Shown one piece after another: positions 6,841 to 16,218 of a DNA stretch of 31,864 nt. Each line of letters begins with the position of its first letter. Positions within the stretch are counted from its first letter, which is position 1. The notes under the pieces are model-generated. The model did no database searches. It was not told the DNA's origin and worked only from the letters and a program-made list of their open reading frames with translations. The position numbers and the translations under genes were made by a program. This DNA is from Candidatus Saccharibacteria bacterium UBA1103 (GTDB lineage Bacteria > Patescibacteriota > Saccharimonadia > Saccharimonadales > Saccharimonadaceae), in the NCBI GenBank assembly GCA_905373275.1, contig CAJPSI010000003.1:1-31864 (forward strand), read 5' to 3'.

Positions 6841-6855
6841 ACCGTCGTCTTTCAC

Positions 6856-8649
6856 TCAGTCTCGTTTGAGCATCACCGTGAAGGCGTCGGCGGGGATGTC
6901 AACCTTACCAAAGCGTTTCATCCGCTTCTTGCCTCGCCGTTGCTTGTCAAGCAACTTAGCTCGCCGGTCGGGATCTCCGGTGTGAATCTTAACCGTGACA
7001 TCCTTGCGATAAGACGATAGATCTTCTCGAGCGATGAACTTACCACCAATACCCGCCTGTAAGCTGACGGCAAACTGTTGTCGGGGAATTACCTCCTTTA
7101 ATTTGCGAACTACTTCTCGTCCCAGCTTCGCCGACTCGGAGCGATGACACATCAGACTGAGCGCCGACACCAATTCACCGGCCACGTAGAAATCAACCCG
7201 CACCAGATCACCTTCTCGATAGCCAATCAGGTCATAATTATATGTCCCATAGCCCGAGGTCAAGCTCTTGAGCTGATCATAAAAATCAGTCAGCAGATTC
7301 GCCATCGGTGCTTCGAAATCAATCACCGCTCGCTCACCGATGTAGCTAATGCTCTTCTGCAACCCTCGCTTCTTGACGATTAGTTGGATGACCGAACCAA
7401 CGTAATCAACTGGCACTACTATCTCACCACCAATCCATGGCTCAGCGATACTAATTATCTTGCTCCGATCAGGTAGCTCGTCAGCCGACTCAATGGTTAG
7501 CGCTGTGCCATCGGTTAGCTTAACCTGATAGCTAGTCGAGGGGTTGGTGACGATGAGCTCCAGTCCATACTCCCGCTCCAACCTTTCCCGCACGATGTCC
7601 ATATGAAGTAGCCCTAGGAAACCAAGCCTCAGACCGAAACCAAGCACCGGTGAATTCTCGGGCGTGTAGTGTAAAACACTATCACTCAGACTCAGCTTCT
7701 CGACTGCTTCCTTCAGAGCATCGTAGTATTCATTGGAGGTAGGGAAAAAGCCGGCATAGACAAACGGCTTGACCTCACGATAGCCCGGTAGAGGCTTGAC
7801 CTTAGCCGAGTCAGGCTCGCCCGACCCGACCGTTACCGTATCGCCAACCCGAGCCTCCCGGGTCGTCTTAAGGTTAGTCACGATATAGCCGATCTGACCG
7901 GTCGTCAGAGCCGAATCAGCCATCATGCCCGGCGCCAGATGCCCTACTTCCAGTGCTAATGCCTTCGCCCCGGTCGCCATCATCCGGATAGAATCACCTT
8001 TAGCCAGCTGCCCGTCAACCAGTCGCACATATAGCACGACACCCCGATAATCGTCGTAGTAGCTGTCAAAGATTAGCGCTCTGGTCGGCGCCGCTTGGTC
8101 GCCCTGCGGTGCCGGAATACGCTTGATGATCGCCTCCAGCACCCGGTCAACATTCTGTCCTGTCTTGGCACTGACTTTGATGATATCCGCCTCTTCACAG
8201 CCCAGCAGACTGATTAGCTGAGCGCTGACTTTGGCTGTATCCGAAGCCGGTAAATCAATCTTATTAAGTACCGGGATGATGGTCAGGTTGGCATCCATCG
8301 CCAGGTAGACATTTGTCAGAGTCTGAGCCTGGATACCCTGAGTAGCATCAACCACCAGCACTGCTCCTTCGCAAGCCTCCAGCGAGCGTGACACTTCATA
8401 AGAGAAATCAACATGCCCCGGCGTATCAATCAGATTAAGATCATAGCCTCGGTAGCGCATCCTAACCGGCGATAGCTTAATGGTGATACCCTTCTCCCGC
8501 TCCAGCTCCATCGAGTCAAGCAGCTGTTGCTTCATGGCTCGCTTCTCTACTGTACCGGTTAACTCCATCATCCGGTCAGCCAGGGTCGATTTGCCGTGGT
8601 CAATATGAGCAATGATGCAAAAGTTGCGCAAGTTCACCGGACTGCTCAT
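6856..8649 (-). CDS. lepA: LepA (EF4), ribosome-associated GTPase
   Basis: EF4 is a translational GTPase that acts on ribosomes during assembly and initiation or under stress. At 597 aa it is full length. G1 is AHIDHGKST (14-22), switch II is DTPGHVDF (75-82) and G4 is NKID (129-132). The EF-G-like domains follow, then the LepA-specific C-terminal domain with RRGKKRMKRFGKVDIP and a final AFTVMLK. The ATG overlaps the murJ stop by 4 bp (ATGA), so it is the last gene of the tilS-to-lepA run and is probably coupled to murJ. Confidence 0.97.
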   Translation of the reverse strand: MSSPVNLRNFCIIAHIDHGKSTLADRMMELTGTVEKRAMKQQLLDSMELEREKGITIKLSPVRMRYRGYDLNLIDTPGHVDFSYEVSRSLEACEGAVLVVDATQGIQAQTLTNVYLAMDANLTIIPVLNKIDLPASDTAKVSAQLISLLGCEEADIIKVSAKTGQNVDRVLEAIIKRIPAPQGDQAAPTRALIFDSYYDDYRGVVLYVRLVDGQLAKGDSIRMMATGAKALALEVGHLAPGMMADSALTTGQIGYIVTNLKTTREARVGDTVTVGSGEPDSAKVKPLPGYREVKPFVYAGFFPTSNEYYDALKEAVEKLSLSDSVLHYTPENSPVLGFGLRLGFLGLLHMDIVRERLEREYGLELIVTNPSTSYQVKLTDGTALTIESADELPDRSKIISIAEPWIGGEIVVPVDYVGSVIQLIVKKRGLQKSISYIGERAVIDFEAPMANLLTDFYDQLKSLTSGYGTYNYDLIGYREGDLVRVDFYVAGELVSALSLMCHRSESAKLGREVVRKLKEVIPRQQFAVSLQAGIGGKFIAREDLSSYRKDVTVKIHTGDPDRRAKLLDKQRRGKKRMKRFGKVDIPADAFTVMLKRD

Positions 8650-10346
8650 TTATCTTTACCCAGCATGAAGCGCCCGCTCACTATCCGACCTAGCTTAGTA
8701 ATGATCGGTTCCGCCTCTTCAATCCTCAGCAGCCGAGATGCACCGAGGTAAACCAGGATACTGACCGTCCCGATAACAGCTAGCGGGATTAATACCATGA
8801 TCATATTCTGATTCTCAAACTTCAGATTGATCCGCTGTACCATCAAGTAAGTAACGACCGACATCACGCCACAGGCAATCAACATCCGACTGATCTTGTG
8901 CCAGAATTGACTATCAAACAGGTTCGGCACCCGACGCAAGATTAGTACCGTTAGGCTGGTCAACTCCAAAAGTGCCCAGATCACTTGTGCCCAGGCTATA
9001 CCTCCCGCCCCCATGTGCCAGCCGAAGACCAGCCAAATCTCCAGCCCGACCGAGACAGCCAAGGTCACTAGTGATACTAATAAGGGTGTCTTAGTATCTT
9101 GGAAAGCATAGAAGCTCCGCGACATAATATGAAAGACCGATCTAAGAAAGATAGCTAAACAAAAGATGCCTAAGAGCATGGCGATAGTTCCGTTGCCACC
9201 CCGGTCAATGATAGAGACAATGTAACCCCGACAGAAGAACATCAGCATGGCAATCGGCAGACTAAACCAGATGATCATCCGCATCGCCGAACGAAGCTCC
9301 TTAGCAAATAAGTCTCGGCGTCCCTCACCGATTCGCTCAGTCAGCTGAGGAAAAGCAGCCGTAGCGATCGCCACCCCCACCAAGTTAATCGGCATATTAT
9401 ATAGTGTGCTTGCCTGCTGATAAGCCCGGATCGTCCCGTCCGCCATCCGGCTAGCCAGGTTAGTGTCAATGATTGAGCTGACATAGTCAAGCCCCTGATC
9501 AGCTGAGCGGGCCGGCAACAAGGTCAGGATCTTGCGAAAGCCCCGATTGCGCCAGTAAATCTTAAACCGATAGTCGAAGCCCAGTCCAAGTAGCCCTAGA
9601 CTGGATACGATTAGCTGAAGTACCGCCCCCAGTACCACTCCTAGCGCCACACCCATGATCCCACCACTAAAGATCTGATGACCGAATAGATTGATCCCAC
9701 CGGTAAACCAGATCGCCCCGATAATAATGCCTAAGTTATACATAGTTGGAGCCAGGGCGTTAAAGACGAACCGCCCGACCGCTTGCTGTACCGAGGAAAT
9801 GACCGTCGCCACAGCAAACAGGAAGGGGTTAATAGCGATCACCCGCATCATACTGATAGCCAGCTCTTGACCCGACTCCGACAGTCCCGGCCCGACGACA
9901 TATCTAACTAAGATCGGAGCAAAAATCATGATCAGCACCGAGGTCACCATAGTGACCAGCGCTAAGAAGTTGATCAGGCTGGTGCTCATCTGCCAGGCAC
10001 TCTCCCGATTATTCTTAGCCAGACGAGAGTTAAAGACCGGGATAAAGGTTACTGCCAACGCCCCGCTGACTAAGAGTAGGTACATGAAATCGGGAATGGT
10101 AAAGGCTACTGTATAGGCATCTATCCCCACCTTGTAGGTGTCAAGATACATTGAATTAAGCAAACGATCCCGGTAGATTCCCAGCAGGGCCGAGACTAAA
10201 GTCGAGCTGGACAAGATGACTGCCGCCAGGCGGACACTCATCTTCTGATTAGCTCGAGCGATAGCCACCAGCGCCCGATTGCGTCGACGTTGACGCTGGA
10301 TTTTATTACGATCGGCGACCAGCTTATCTCCGCTCAGAAATAACAT
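8646..10346 (-). CDS. murJ: MurJ-like lipid II flippase (MviN family)
   Basis: This 566-aa polytopic membrane protein of the MOP exporter superfamily flips lipid II across the membrane for peptidoglycan synthesis. The family start is recognisable: ILSSSTLVSALLGIYRDRLL, then AYTVAFTIPDFMYLLLVSGAL and TFIPVF. About 14 hydrophobic segments can be traced. The long basic N-terminus before the first TM (RNKIQRQRRRNRALVAIARANQ-type) is cytoplasmic. The start is supported by GAGGGG 5 nt upstream, 10 nt after the ftsH stop. Its presence means this cell still makes a peptidoglycan wall. Confidence 0.93.
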   Translation of the reverse strand: MLFLSGDKLVADRNKIQRQRRRNRALVAIARANQKMSVRLAAVILSSSTLVSALLGIYRDRLLNSMYLDTYKVGIDAYTVAFTIPDFMYLLLVSGALAVTFIPVFNSRLAKNNRESAWQMSTSLINFLALVTMVTSVLIMIFAPILVRYVVGPGLSESGQELAISMMRVIAINPFLFAVATVISSVQQAVGRFVFNALAPTMYNLGIIIGAIWFTGGINLFGHQIFSGGIMGVALGVVLGAVLQLIVSSLGLLGLGFDYRFKIYWRNRGFRKILTLLPARSADQGLDYVSSIIDTNLASRMADGTIRAYQQASTLYNMPINLVGVAIATAAFPQLTERIGEGRRDLFAKELRSAMRMIIWFSLPIAMLMFFCRGYIVSIIDRGGNGTIAMLLGIFCLAIFLRSVFHIMSRSFYAFQDTKTPLLVSLVTLAVSVGLEIWLVFGWHMGAGGIAWAQVIWALLELTSLTVLILRRVPNLFDSQFWHKISRMLIACGVMSVVTYLMVQRINLKFENQNMIMVLIPLAVIGTVSILVYLGASRLLRIEEAEPIITKLGRIVSGRFMLGKDK

Positions 10347-10356
10347 GTCGCCCCTC

Positions 10357-12255
10357 TTAGTATAGCTTCGCCGTTTCCGGTAAGACCATACCGTCTAAGA
10401 TTGCCGCTACTTCATCAGCATCAAGTGTCTCATGCTCTAAGAGAGCATCTTTCAGTTTCTCCAGCAGAGCTCGATTCGTCTTGATGATATCCCGGGCTCG
10501 CCTGGTCGCTTCCTCTATCAGGTCACGAATCTCCTGATCAATCTCCTCGGCGGTTTTATCCGAGTAGGGCTTCTCCCTGGTAATCCGATCCATCATGAGT
10601 CCGCCCTCATCTTCGTGGAAAGATTGGTCGCTCAGTCGCTTACCCATACCCTGTTCGATCACCATATCCCGGGCAATCGCCGTAGCATGGCGCAAGTCTG
10701 AGCTGGCACCACTCGTGACATGGTCTCGACCGTAGATAACCTCCTCGGCGATCCGACCACCCATCGCCCGTGCCAACTCGTCTTTATACTCTGACATGCT
10801 GGTGTAGGGTCGATCATGCTCAGGAATCGTCCAAGTGACGCCGCCGGTAGCACCCCTAGGAATAATAGTCACCTTATGGACATTATCGCTGTCCGGTAGC
10901 ACTTGCGCTACTAGAGCGTGCCCACCCTCATGATAGGCCGTCATGATCTTATCTTTCTCACGCATGATATTACTGCGCCTCTCCGGACCGATCGCTACTT
11001 TCTCTAATGCTTCAGTGACATCGGAATTATCTATCTCTTTCTTATCCAGACGAGCTGCCCGAATGGCCGCTTCGTTAGCAATATTAGCTAGGTCTGCTCC
11101 CGACATACCGGCCGTCTTAGCTGCTAGGGCGTTTAAGTCGACATCAGCGTTAGTCGGCTTCTCTCTGAAGTGTACTTTCAGGATAGCCAAGCGATCTTGA
11201 CGCTCCGGCAAGGTGATATTCACCCGTCGGTCAAATCGACCCGGGCGCAGTAAAGCCGGATCCAGTACGTCAGCTCGGTTAGTTGCCGCTAGGACGATGA
11301 CATTTTGATCTTTTTCAAAGCCGTCCATCTCCACCAAGATTTGGTTCAAGGTCTGCTCCCGCTCGTCATGACCACCGCCCATACCGCTACCGCGACGGCG
11401 ACCTACAGCATCAATCTCGTCGATGAAGATGATACACGGCGCATTCTTCTTCGCCTTGTCGAAGAGATCACGCACCCGACTCGCCCCGACACCGACAAAC
11501 ATCTCGACAAACTCTGAGCCGGAGATGCTAAAGAAGGGTACGCCTGCTTCGCCGGCCACCGCTCGAGCCATCATCGTCTTACCCGTCCCCGGTGGGCCAA
11601 CCAGTAAAACTCCTTTAGGAATCTTGGCGCCGAGACCGAGGAACTTCCTGGGGTGACGCAAGAAATCGACCACCTCGGCTAAGTCTTGCTTAGCATTGTC
11701 ATTACCGGCAATCTCGGAAAACTTGGTCTTGGTGCGGTCCATACCGTAGAGCTTCGCCTTACTTTTACCAAAGCTAAGCGACTGATTATTCTGCGCCCCG
11801 GCCTGGCGCATCATCCAGGCAAACAGCAGGAGCATTAGCAGGACAGGCACGACTATTGAAGCAATATTCCAGATAATGTCACTGGTGTTATCCGGCGGGA
11901 CGACCACATATTTGGTCTTACTGAGCTTTAGTCCCTGCTCAGATGCGCTTGCCCCCGAAGGAATCCGAGACACCTTAGAGGGTGACTGTTCTGCCTGACC
12001 TTGACTATTCTTCATGTAGACCGACAGATTCGACCCTGATTCGACGATCTTAGCGACCTTACCCTGATTAACTTGATTCACCAACTCGGAGAAAGATATC
12101 TCAGCTGACTGCCCCTCTCGCTTGATCAGACCAAAGATTGCCACAGCAAAGATAATCAAAACAGCGTAGAAAACCAAGTTCTTCGGGCTATGACCCGACT
12201 TGTTGCGATTCGACGAGGCAGGGCGCCTCGGCGGAGTGTTGTTATCCGGTTTCAT
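10357..12255 (-). CDS. ftsH: FtsH, ATP-dependent membrane zinc protease
   Basis: FtsH is a membrane-anchored AAA+ protease that degrades membrane and regulatory proteins. At 632 aa it has TM1 at about 26-43, an external domain, TM2 at about 128-148 and Walker A GPPGTGKT (220-227). Walker B is IIFIDEID (275-282) and the second region of homology is NRADVLDPALLRPGRFDR. The protease motif is HEGGH (442-446; the commonest form is HEAGH), and SGASSDLRHAT carries the probable third zinc ligand. An extended -10 box ends 7 nt before the ATG, so besides read-through from tilS it probably has its own, essentially leaderless transcript. Confidence 0.97.
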   Translation of the reverse strand: MKPDNNTPPRRPASSNRNKSGHSPKNLVFYAVLIIFAVAIFGLIKREGQSAEISFSELVNQVNQGKVAKIVESGSNLSVYMKNSQGQAEQSPSKVSRIPSGASASEQGLKLSKTKYVVVPPDNTSDIIWNIASIVVPVLLMLLLFAWMMRQAGAQNNQSLSFGKSKAKLYGMDRTKTKFSEIAGNDNAKQDLAEVVDFLRHPRKFLGLGAKIPKGVLLVGPPGTGKTMMARAVAGEAGVPFFSISGSEFVEMFVGVGASRVRDLFDKAKKNAPCIIFIDEIDAVGRRRGSGMGGGHDEREQTLNQILVEMDGFEKDQNVIVLAATNRADVLDPALLRPGRFDRRVNITLPERQDRLAILKVHFREKPTNADVDLNALAAKTAGMSGADLANIANEAAIRAARLDKKEIDNSDVTEALEKVAIGPERRSNIMREKDKIMTAYHEGGHALVAQVLPDSDNVHKVTIIPRGATGGVTWTIPEHDRPYTSMSEYKDELARAMGGRIAEEVIYGRDHVTSGASSDLRHATAIARDMVIEQGMGKRLSDQSFHEDEGGLMMDRITREKPYSDKTAEEIDQEIRDLIEEATRRARDIIKTNRALLEKLKDALLEHETLDADEVAAILDGMVLPETAKLY

Positions 12256-12262
12256 GCTGTAT

Positions 12263-12271
12263 ATTCTAGCA
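12263..12271 (-). promoter_or_regulatory. Extended -10 promoter giving leaderless ftsH mRNA
   Basis: TGC-TAGAAT on the minus strand ends 7 nt before the ftsH ATG, so the predicted start site falls at or next to the A of ATG. No Shine-Dalgarno sequence is present. Confidence 0.6.
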
Positions 12272-12285
12272 TATTACTGAGTAGG

Positions 12286-14241
12286 CTACTCCTCTCGCAT
12301 ATCACGGATTGGGCTACGCCTGACATTACGAATCAGCGGTAAGACCACACTGAGCAGACCGGTGGCCAGGCAGATGATGGCGATCAACCCTAACTGATGC
12401 CAATCGTAACCGACCAGACTGATCCGTTTGGCCGAGCTCAGCTCATTAAAGCCATATTGCGCCTGGGCAGTTAAACCGGGCGATAGCTGTCCGTCCAGCA
12501 GATGCGCTCCGATGATACCCAGCCCGAAGGCACAAAGAGTGATAAAGAGCGACAAAAGGATGGTATAAACGATATAGACGCTAGCGATATCTATCCGCTT
12601 AAAGCCGATCGCTCGGAAGATCGCCGTTTCGTGACGACCGTCGACTATCGTCCGACCAACTGTGATCCACATAATAACGACCGCTAGCACGATCACCGCC
12701 AACATAGCGTAATGAAGCCATATCCGAGCTTGCTTCTGAATATCGTCGATCGCCGAACTATTACTAAAGACGAGATCCGCCATATATAGTCTCCCGCTCG
12801 GCTTGCAAGTGCCGTCGTACTGTGTCCTACAGCTCTGCTCATCGATAAACTTCTGAGCATCTTTCGCCGTAGCGAACTCAACGAAGTACAAGACGTTATC
12901 CTCATTACCAAACATATAGGTCGGTGTATAGCTGAATATATCAGCATAAGCATACTTATTCGGGAGCCGGTCATAGAGCGACTGCGGTATGACTTGTCCG
13001 ATACTGTCCACCCGCAACAAATCGTTGACTATATCGTCAAAACTTCGAGAGCGCTCTTTCTTGCCGGGCTGACCGAGATCCGTCACACTATCGTTCACCG
13101 CCGGGGATATACCGACTATCTTAAAGGTCACCATAGCACTGGTCGGCCAAATGTTTTTACCAAACGCAGCATCAAATATCTTCTGATTAGCATCCTGTTT
13201 CTTCTCCTCAGCCGTCCGAGTATCTCGGATAGTGATGGCGTTCTGGCACTTAGTTGCATCAGGTAAAGTGTAGACCAGAGAGGGCATCTGATAGTCCTTC
13301 TTGCCTTTATTAGCATTGATCTCCCGTCGTTGCCGGATAGCTTGTTGGATCTGTGCCTGCGATACGTCATTACGGTAACACATCTGAAAAGTTAGGTCTT
13401 TTGCCTTATCGTAGATGAGATGTAGCCGATCCAAGCGCTCCTTAGTCGAGGCGTTATCCGGTAGCTTGCCCAAGCCCAGTAAATACTCGACCATATCTCG
13501 GGACAATATGATCGGCAAGCTCTGACCGTCCGGCTGCCAGCCAGCGTTATGTGGCAAGATAAACGAGCTGACCAGGCTGTCCGGAGCTGTTATCAGGCGA
13601 CCATCACCAAGTGGCGACCTGATGTCATTTGCGTTCTTCACCGCATCTTTGGAAATATCGCAAAAAGCTTCTCTGCCGTCTTTCAGAGGTAATAAAGATG
13701 ACCCTGTCACCGGTGTATAGTACAGCTCTTTATATATGCCGATGCTATGATATTTGCCGGCACGCTTCCTAAGTGTTGCCTCGTCGATAACCGGCTGACC
13801 GCTAAATTTCTCCTTGAGAAGCCGATGAATGATGCCGTTAGAATCGCTCGGCTTGAGCATCTCACTGTTATCATCAAGGCGTGAATACGGCGGATCGTCA
13901 CTTTCCTGCAAGTAGTCTATACCCAGTCGCTTCGCTTCCGCTGTCTTAGCTTTGACCAGCTGTTGATACCGCTTCTTCGCCTCGGCTATCAGGATAGGGT
14001 CTTTAGAAGTTGTAGTGCCGGCATTGCTATCAAACGCTTTAGCAACACTAACGATGTAGCGTCCGGTCAGCCCGTTCCGCTTAAAGCTATCTACTCCTCG
14101 AAATACACCGTTAGTCACCAAAGACCCCATGACCAAAACACCAAACAGTATGCTGGTAAGCAGTATCGTGATAATCGTCCTAATCTTCCGAGTATGAAGC
14201 TTGGTTAGGGAGAGTAGGGCAACATCGCTTAACTTGATCAT
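12286..14241 (-). CDS. FtsX/MacB-type ABC permease with a large external domain
   Basis: At 651 aa it has the FtsX-superfamily layout: one TM segment at about 23-46, a very large extracytoplasmic domain, then three TM segments at about 527-547, 566-592 and 618-640. The fold's IFRAIGFKRIDI segment lies between TM2 and TM3, and it ends NVRRSPIRDMREE. It forms one transporter with the ATPase encoded just before it (4-bp ATGA overlap). The external domain (about 480 aa) is much larger than in simple LolC/FtsX proteins and holds several cysteines. MacB-like systems export proteins or peptides or act mechanically on the envelope; the substrate here is unknown. Confidence 0.85.
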   Translation of the reverse strand: MIKLSDVALLSLTKLHTRKIRTIITILLTSILFGVLVMGSLVTNGVFRGVDSFKRNGLTGRYIVSVAKAFDSNAGTTTSKDPILIAEAKKRYQQLVKAKTAEAKRLGIDYLQESDDPPYSRLDDNSEMLKPSDSNGIIHRLLKEKFSGQPVIDEATLRKRAGKYHSIGIYKELYYTPVTGSSLLPLKDGREAFCDISKDAVKNANDIRSPLGDGRLITAPDSLVSSFILPHNAGWQPDGQSLPIILSRDMVEYLLGLGKLPDNASTKERLDRLHLIYDKAKDLTFQMCYRNDVSQAQIQQAIRQRREINANKGKKDYQMPSLVYTLPDATKCQNAITIRDTRTAEEKKQDANQKIFDAAFGKNIWPTSAMVTFKIVGISPAVNDSVTDLGQPGKKERSRSFDDIVNDLLRVDSIGQVIPQSLYDRLPNKYAYADIFSYTPTYMFGNEDNVLYFVEFATAKDAQKFIDEQSCRTQYDGTCKPSGRLYMADLVFSNSSAIDDIQKQARIWLHYAMLAVIVLAVVIMWITVGRTIVDGRHETAIFRAIGFKRIDIASVYIVYTILLSLFITLCAFGLGIIGAHLLDGQLSPGLTAQAQYGFNELSSAKRISLVGYDWHQLGLIAIICLATGLLSVVLPLIRNVRRSPIRDMREE

Positions 14242-14930
14242 ACGACAGCCCCGTCCTTAACCATAACTACCCTGTCCGCCATCGTCGCTATCTCCCGGCT
14301 ATGAGTCACTACTACCACAGTCGTACCCCACCCATCACAGATCTGCCGAAATAGGGCAATGATGCCTCGGCTATTCTGTGAGTCGAGATTGCCGGTCGGC
14401 TCGTCAGCCAATAGAATTGGCGGCTTATTAAAGAGTGCCCGAGCGATGGCCACTCGCTGGATCTGACCACCTGATAGCTGGCGAGGATAATAGTCTAGCC
14501 GATCAGCCAATCCGACTTGCTCAGCCAGCCGATCAGTCCGAGCTCGCCTGGTGTCCCGCTTCATCCGGCTGGGCATAGCTGCCACTTCGATGTTTCGGCG
14601 CAGAGTCAAGAACGGTTGGAGATAAAAAGACTGGAAGACGAAGCCGATCGTCCGGTTGCGAAACTTAGACAGCTTGCCATCGCTCAGATTAGTAATATCC
14701 ACTCCGCCGATGGTTACCGAGCCACTAGTTGGTTTATCTAGTCCGCCTAGTAGCTGCAACAGTGTGCTTTTGCCGCTACCGCTTTCGCCTATTATTGCCA
14801 CGAATTCACCCTGATTTATGATGATTGAGACATTGTCCGTCGCCAGTAGATCATGGCCACCCACTCGGTAACGCTTAGTCAGTGACTTGGTAGTAATCAA
14901 AGCTACCTTTTCACCGGCCGACGTGTCCAT
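14238..14930 (-). CDS. MacB/LolD-type ABC transporter ATPase
   Basis: A 230-aa nucleotide-binding subunit. Walker A is GESGSGKST (48-56), the Q-loop is at Q100, the signature is LSGGQ (152-156), Walker B is ILLADEP (172-178) followed by TGNLD, and the H-loop is VTHS (His210). The LADEPTGNLD wording is characteristic of the LolD/MacB/FtsE class that works with FtsX-fold permeases, matching its neighbour. It starts 44 nt after the tilS stop, with a weak GGGA ribosome site. Confidence 0.93.
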   Translation of the reverse strand: MDTSAGEKVALITTKSLTKRYRVGGHDLLATDNVSIIINQGEFVAIIGESGSGKSTLLQLLGGLDKPTSGSVTIGGVDITNLSDGKLSKFRNRTIGFVFQSFYLQPFLTLRRNIEVAAMPSRMKRDTRRARTDRLAEQVGLADRLDYYPRQLSGGQIQRVAIARALFNKPPILLADEPTGNLDSQNSRGIIALFRQICDGWGTTVVVVTHSREIATMADRVVMVKDGAVV

Positions 14931-14974
14931 TATTTTTCATTCCCATCCCTTATGCTTATTATCAGGATAACTCA

Positions 14975-15904
14975 TCATTTATATATTGCCAAATCACTTA
15001 GCCGACAGTAGAGTAGCTTGGTATCCAGCTGCACTCCAACTCGCTTCCAGCGCATTTGTTTACCGGGCCTGCCAACCTTAGCGAAGAGTAGGAGTTGCCG
15101 TAGCTGAGGTGAAGTTAGGTACCCGTCAGTTACATAGCGAAGTAGCTCTATCACCACTCGGCTAGGCAGCATGATCAGATCATAACGGCGCAACACCAAT
15201 TGACCTTGCTTATCTCTGGTAATATGCCGAGCACAGTAATGCTCTAACTCTCGCTCAATCTGCCGGCGTAAATGCTTCTGCCTCTCATATAGCCGGGTTA
15301 GCTTCGCTTTGTCGGCCGGTGACCGGCTAGCCAGCAAAGCCCGGAGACGATTACGCAGATATCTCGGGCTGTCATTAGTCTGATCTTCTCGCCAAGTGAG
15401 ACCATGCTCTATGGCATAGCTAACTAACTCTGCTTTAGCTATATCAAGGAGTGGTCGGAGCACCCGTGGCTGATTCATCGGCGCTAGTCCTCGCCAGCCC
15501 GTCCCTCGCACTATGTTAAGAGCGATGGTCTCGAGTAAATCATCCTGATGATGCGCCGTCACCAAGTAAACCGGCTCATCATCTCTCGCTATCGCCTCCG
15601 CCACCCGCCGGAAGAAATCATAACGATACTGACGAGCTACTGCCTCACCGGTAGCAGCAGTCAACTTACCGCAACCACACCGTACTGCCACCCCGTAGTT
15701 ACGGCACTGCTGCCGGACAAACTCGGCATCCTCGGCAGATGCTTTTCCCCTGATACCATGGTCATAATGTGCCACTATGAAGTCCGCTGGAAATTGCGCC
15801 CCGCTAAAGTATTTCTCCCGGAAGCCATGGTAGTTTGTCGCCACCATGTCCAACAGCACCATTGAGTCTACTCCACCCGACACAGCCAGGAGATACTTAG
15901 TCAT
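14975..15904 (-). CDS. tilS: TilS, tRNA-Ile lysidine synthetase
   Basis: TilS converts C34 of the CAU-anticodon isoleucine tRNA to lysidine so that it reads AUA. The N-type ATP pyrophosphatase motif SGGVDS is at residues 9-14, followed by AHYDHGIRGKASAEDAEFV and VTAHHQDDLLET, all typical. At 309 aa it has the catalytic domain and the middle helices but lacks most of the C-terminal domain of the E. coli enzyme (about 430 aa). A CAU-anticodon tRNA of uncertain identity lies about 400 bp away. The ATG is 6 nt after a TAAAAT box, so the transcript is probably leaderless. Confidence 0.93.
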   Translation of the reverse strand: MTKYLLAVSGGVDSMVLLDMVATNYHGFREKYFSGAQFPADFIVAHYDHGIRGKASAEDAEFVRQQCRNYGVAVRCGCGKLTAATGEAVARQYRYDFFRRVAEAIARDDEPVYLVTAHHQDDLLETIALNIVRGTGWRGLAPMNQPRVLRPLLDIAKAELVSYAIEHGLTWREDQTNDSPRYLRNRLRALLASRSPADKAKLTRLYERQKHLRRQIERELEHYCARHITRDKQGQLVLRRYDLIMLPSRVVIELLRYVTDGYLTSPQLRQLLLFAKVGRPGKQMRWKRVGVQLDTKLLYCRLSDLAIYK

Positions 15905-15910
15905 AGCTGT

Positions 15911-15916
15911 ATTTTA
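15911..15916 (-). promoter_or_regulatory. -10 box giving leaderless tilS mRNA
   Basis: TAAAAT on the minus strand ends 6 nt before the tilS ATG, and no ribosome binding site is present. It is divergent from the strong promoter at 15952-15980. Confidence 0.5.
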
Positions 15917-15951
15917 CTATATTGCATTATCGATACTACATGGTATAGCAC

Positions 15952-15980
15952 TTGACAATATAGCTTATGTTTGCTATTAT
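15952..15980 (+). promoter_or_regulatory. Near-consensus promoter of the 45-aa gene
   Basis: TTGACA (15952-15957), a 17-nt spacer ending in TGC, and TATTAT (15975-15980). One of the two best -35/-10 pairs in the window. Confidence 0.8.
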
Positions 15981-16024
15981 CTTATCAGTTGCAACAAATA
16001 AACAATCTAATAAAAGGACATCCG

Positions 16025-16162
16025 ATGAAGAAAATGAATCAACCAAGCACCCCCAACCAAACAGGGAGCTATAGCTGGAATCGACAGCGCAGTAGCGCCG
16101 AGCTAACCAGCTTTATTCAGAAGAAGCTAGCTCAGCTCGCTACCATCGAGCTGATAGACTGA
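16025..16162 (+). CDS. Small hypothetical protein, 45 aa
   Basis: I do not recognise this protein. It begins MKKMNQPSTPNQTGSY, continues with a basic stretch (NRQRSS) and ends in a probable amphipathic helix (LTSFIQKKLAQLATIELID). There are no cysteines and no membrane segment. The frame can be extended to an ATG at 15971, but that lies within the promoter. The ATG at 16025 follows AAAAGGA at good spacing and is chosen. It is a monocistronic unit with a near-consensus promoter, a 38-nt leader and a terminator hairpin 25 nt after the stop, so abundant expression is likely. Confidence 0.65.
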   Translation: MKKMNQPSTPNQTGSYSWNRQRSSAELTSFIQKKLAQLATIELID

Positions 16163-16178
16163 TATCATAGACAGCAAG

Positions 16179-16215
16179 TAAAATAAAAGCCCTCCGCTGG
16201 GAGGGCTAAATTATT
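16179..16215. terminator. Terminator, strongest for the minus-strand tRNAs
   Basis: A perfect stem AGCCCTCC/GGAGGGCT (16188-16195 with 16200-16207) has a 4-nt loop. On the minus strand it is followed by TTTATTTTA and ends the tRNA pair. On the plus strand AAATTATTTCTT follows, so it may also end the 45-aa gene transcript. Confidence 0.8.
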
Positions 16216-16218
16216 TCT

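Larger units (their letters stand above)
6503..6855. other. Non-coding stretch between the NYN remnant and lepA
   Basis: I see no credible coding sequence here. It holds a strong leftward promoter (6530-6557) with no evident gene and a long hairpin (6799-6840) just after the lepA stop. The rest is unremarkable. Confidence 0.6.

Noticed and set aside
2657..6855. Genomic island integrated at tRNA-Lys
   Set aside because: The accessory genes lie on the 5' side of the tRNA, I saw no second copy of the tRNA 3' end at the far border, and there is no integrase gene in the segment.
15971..16024. Upstream ATG giving a 63-aa version of the 45-aa protein
   Set aside because: That ATG is located within the -10 region of the promoter, so it would not be in the transcript.
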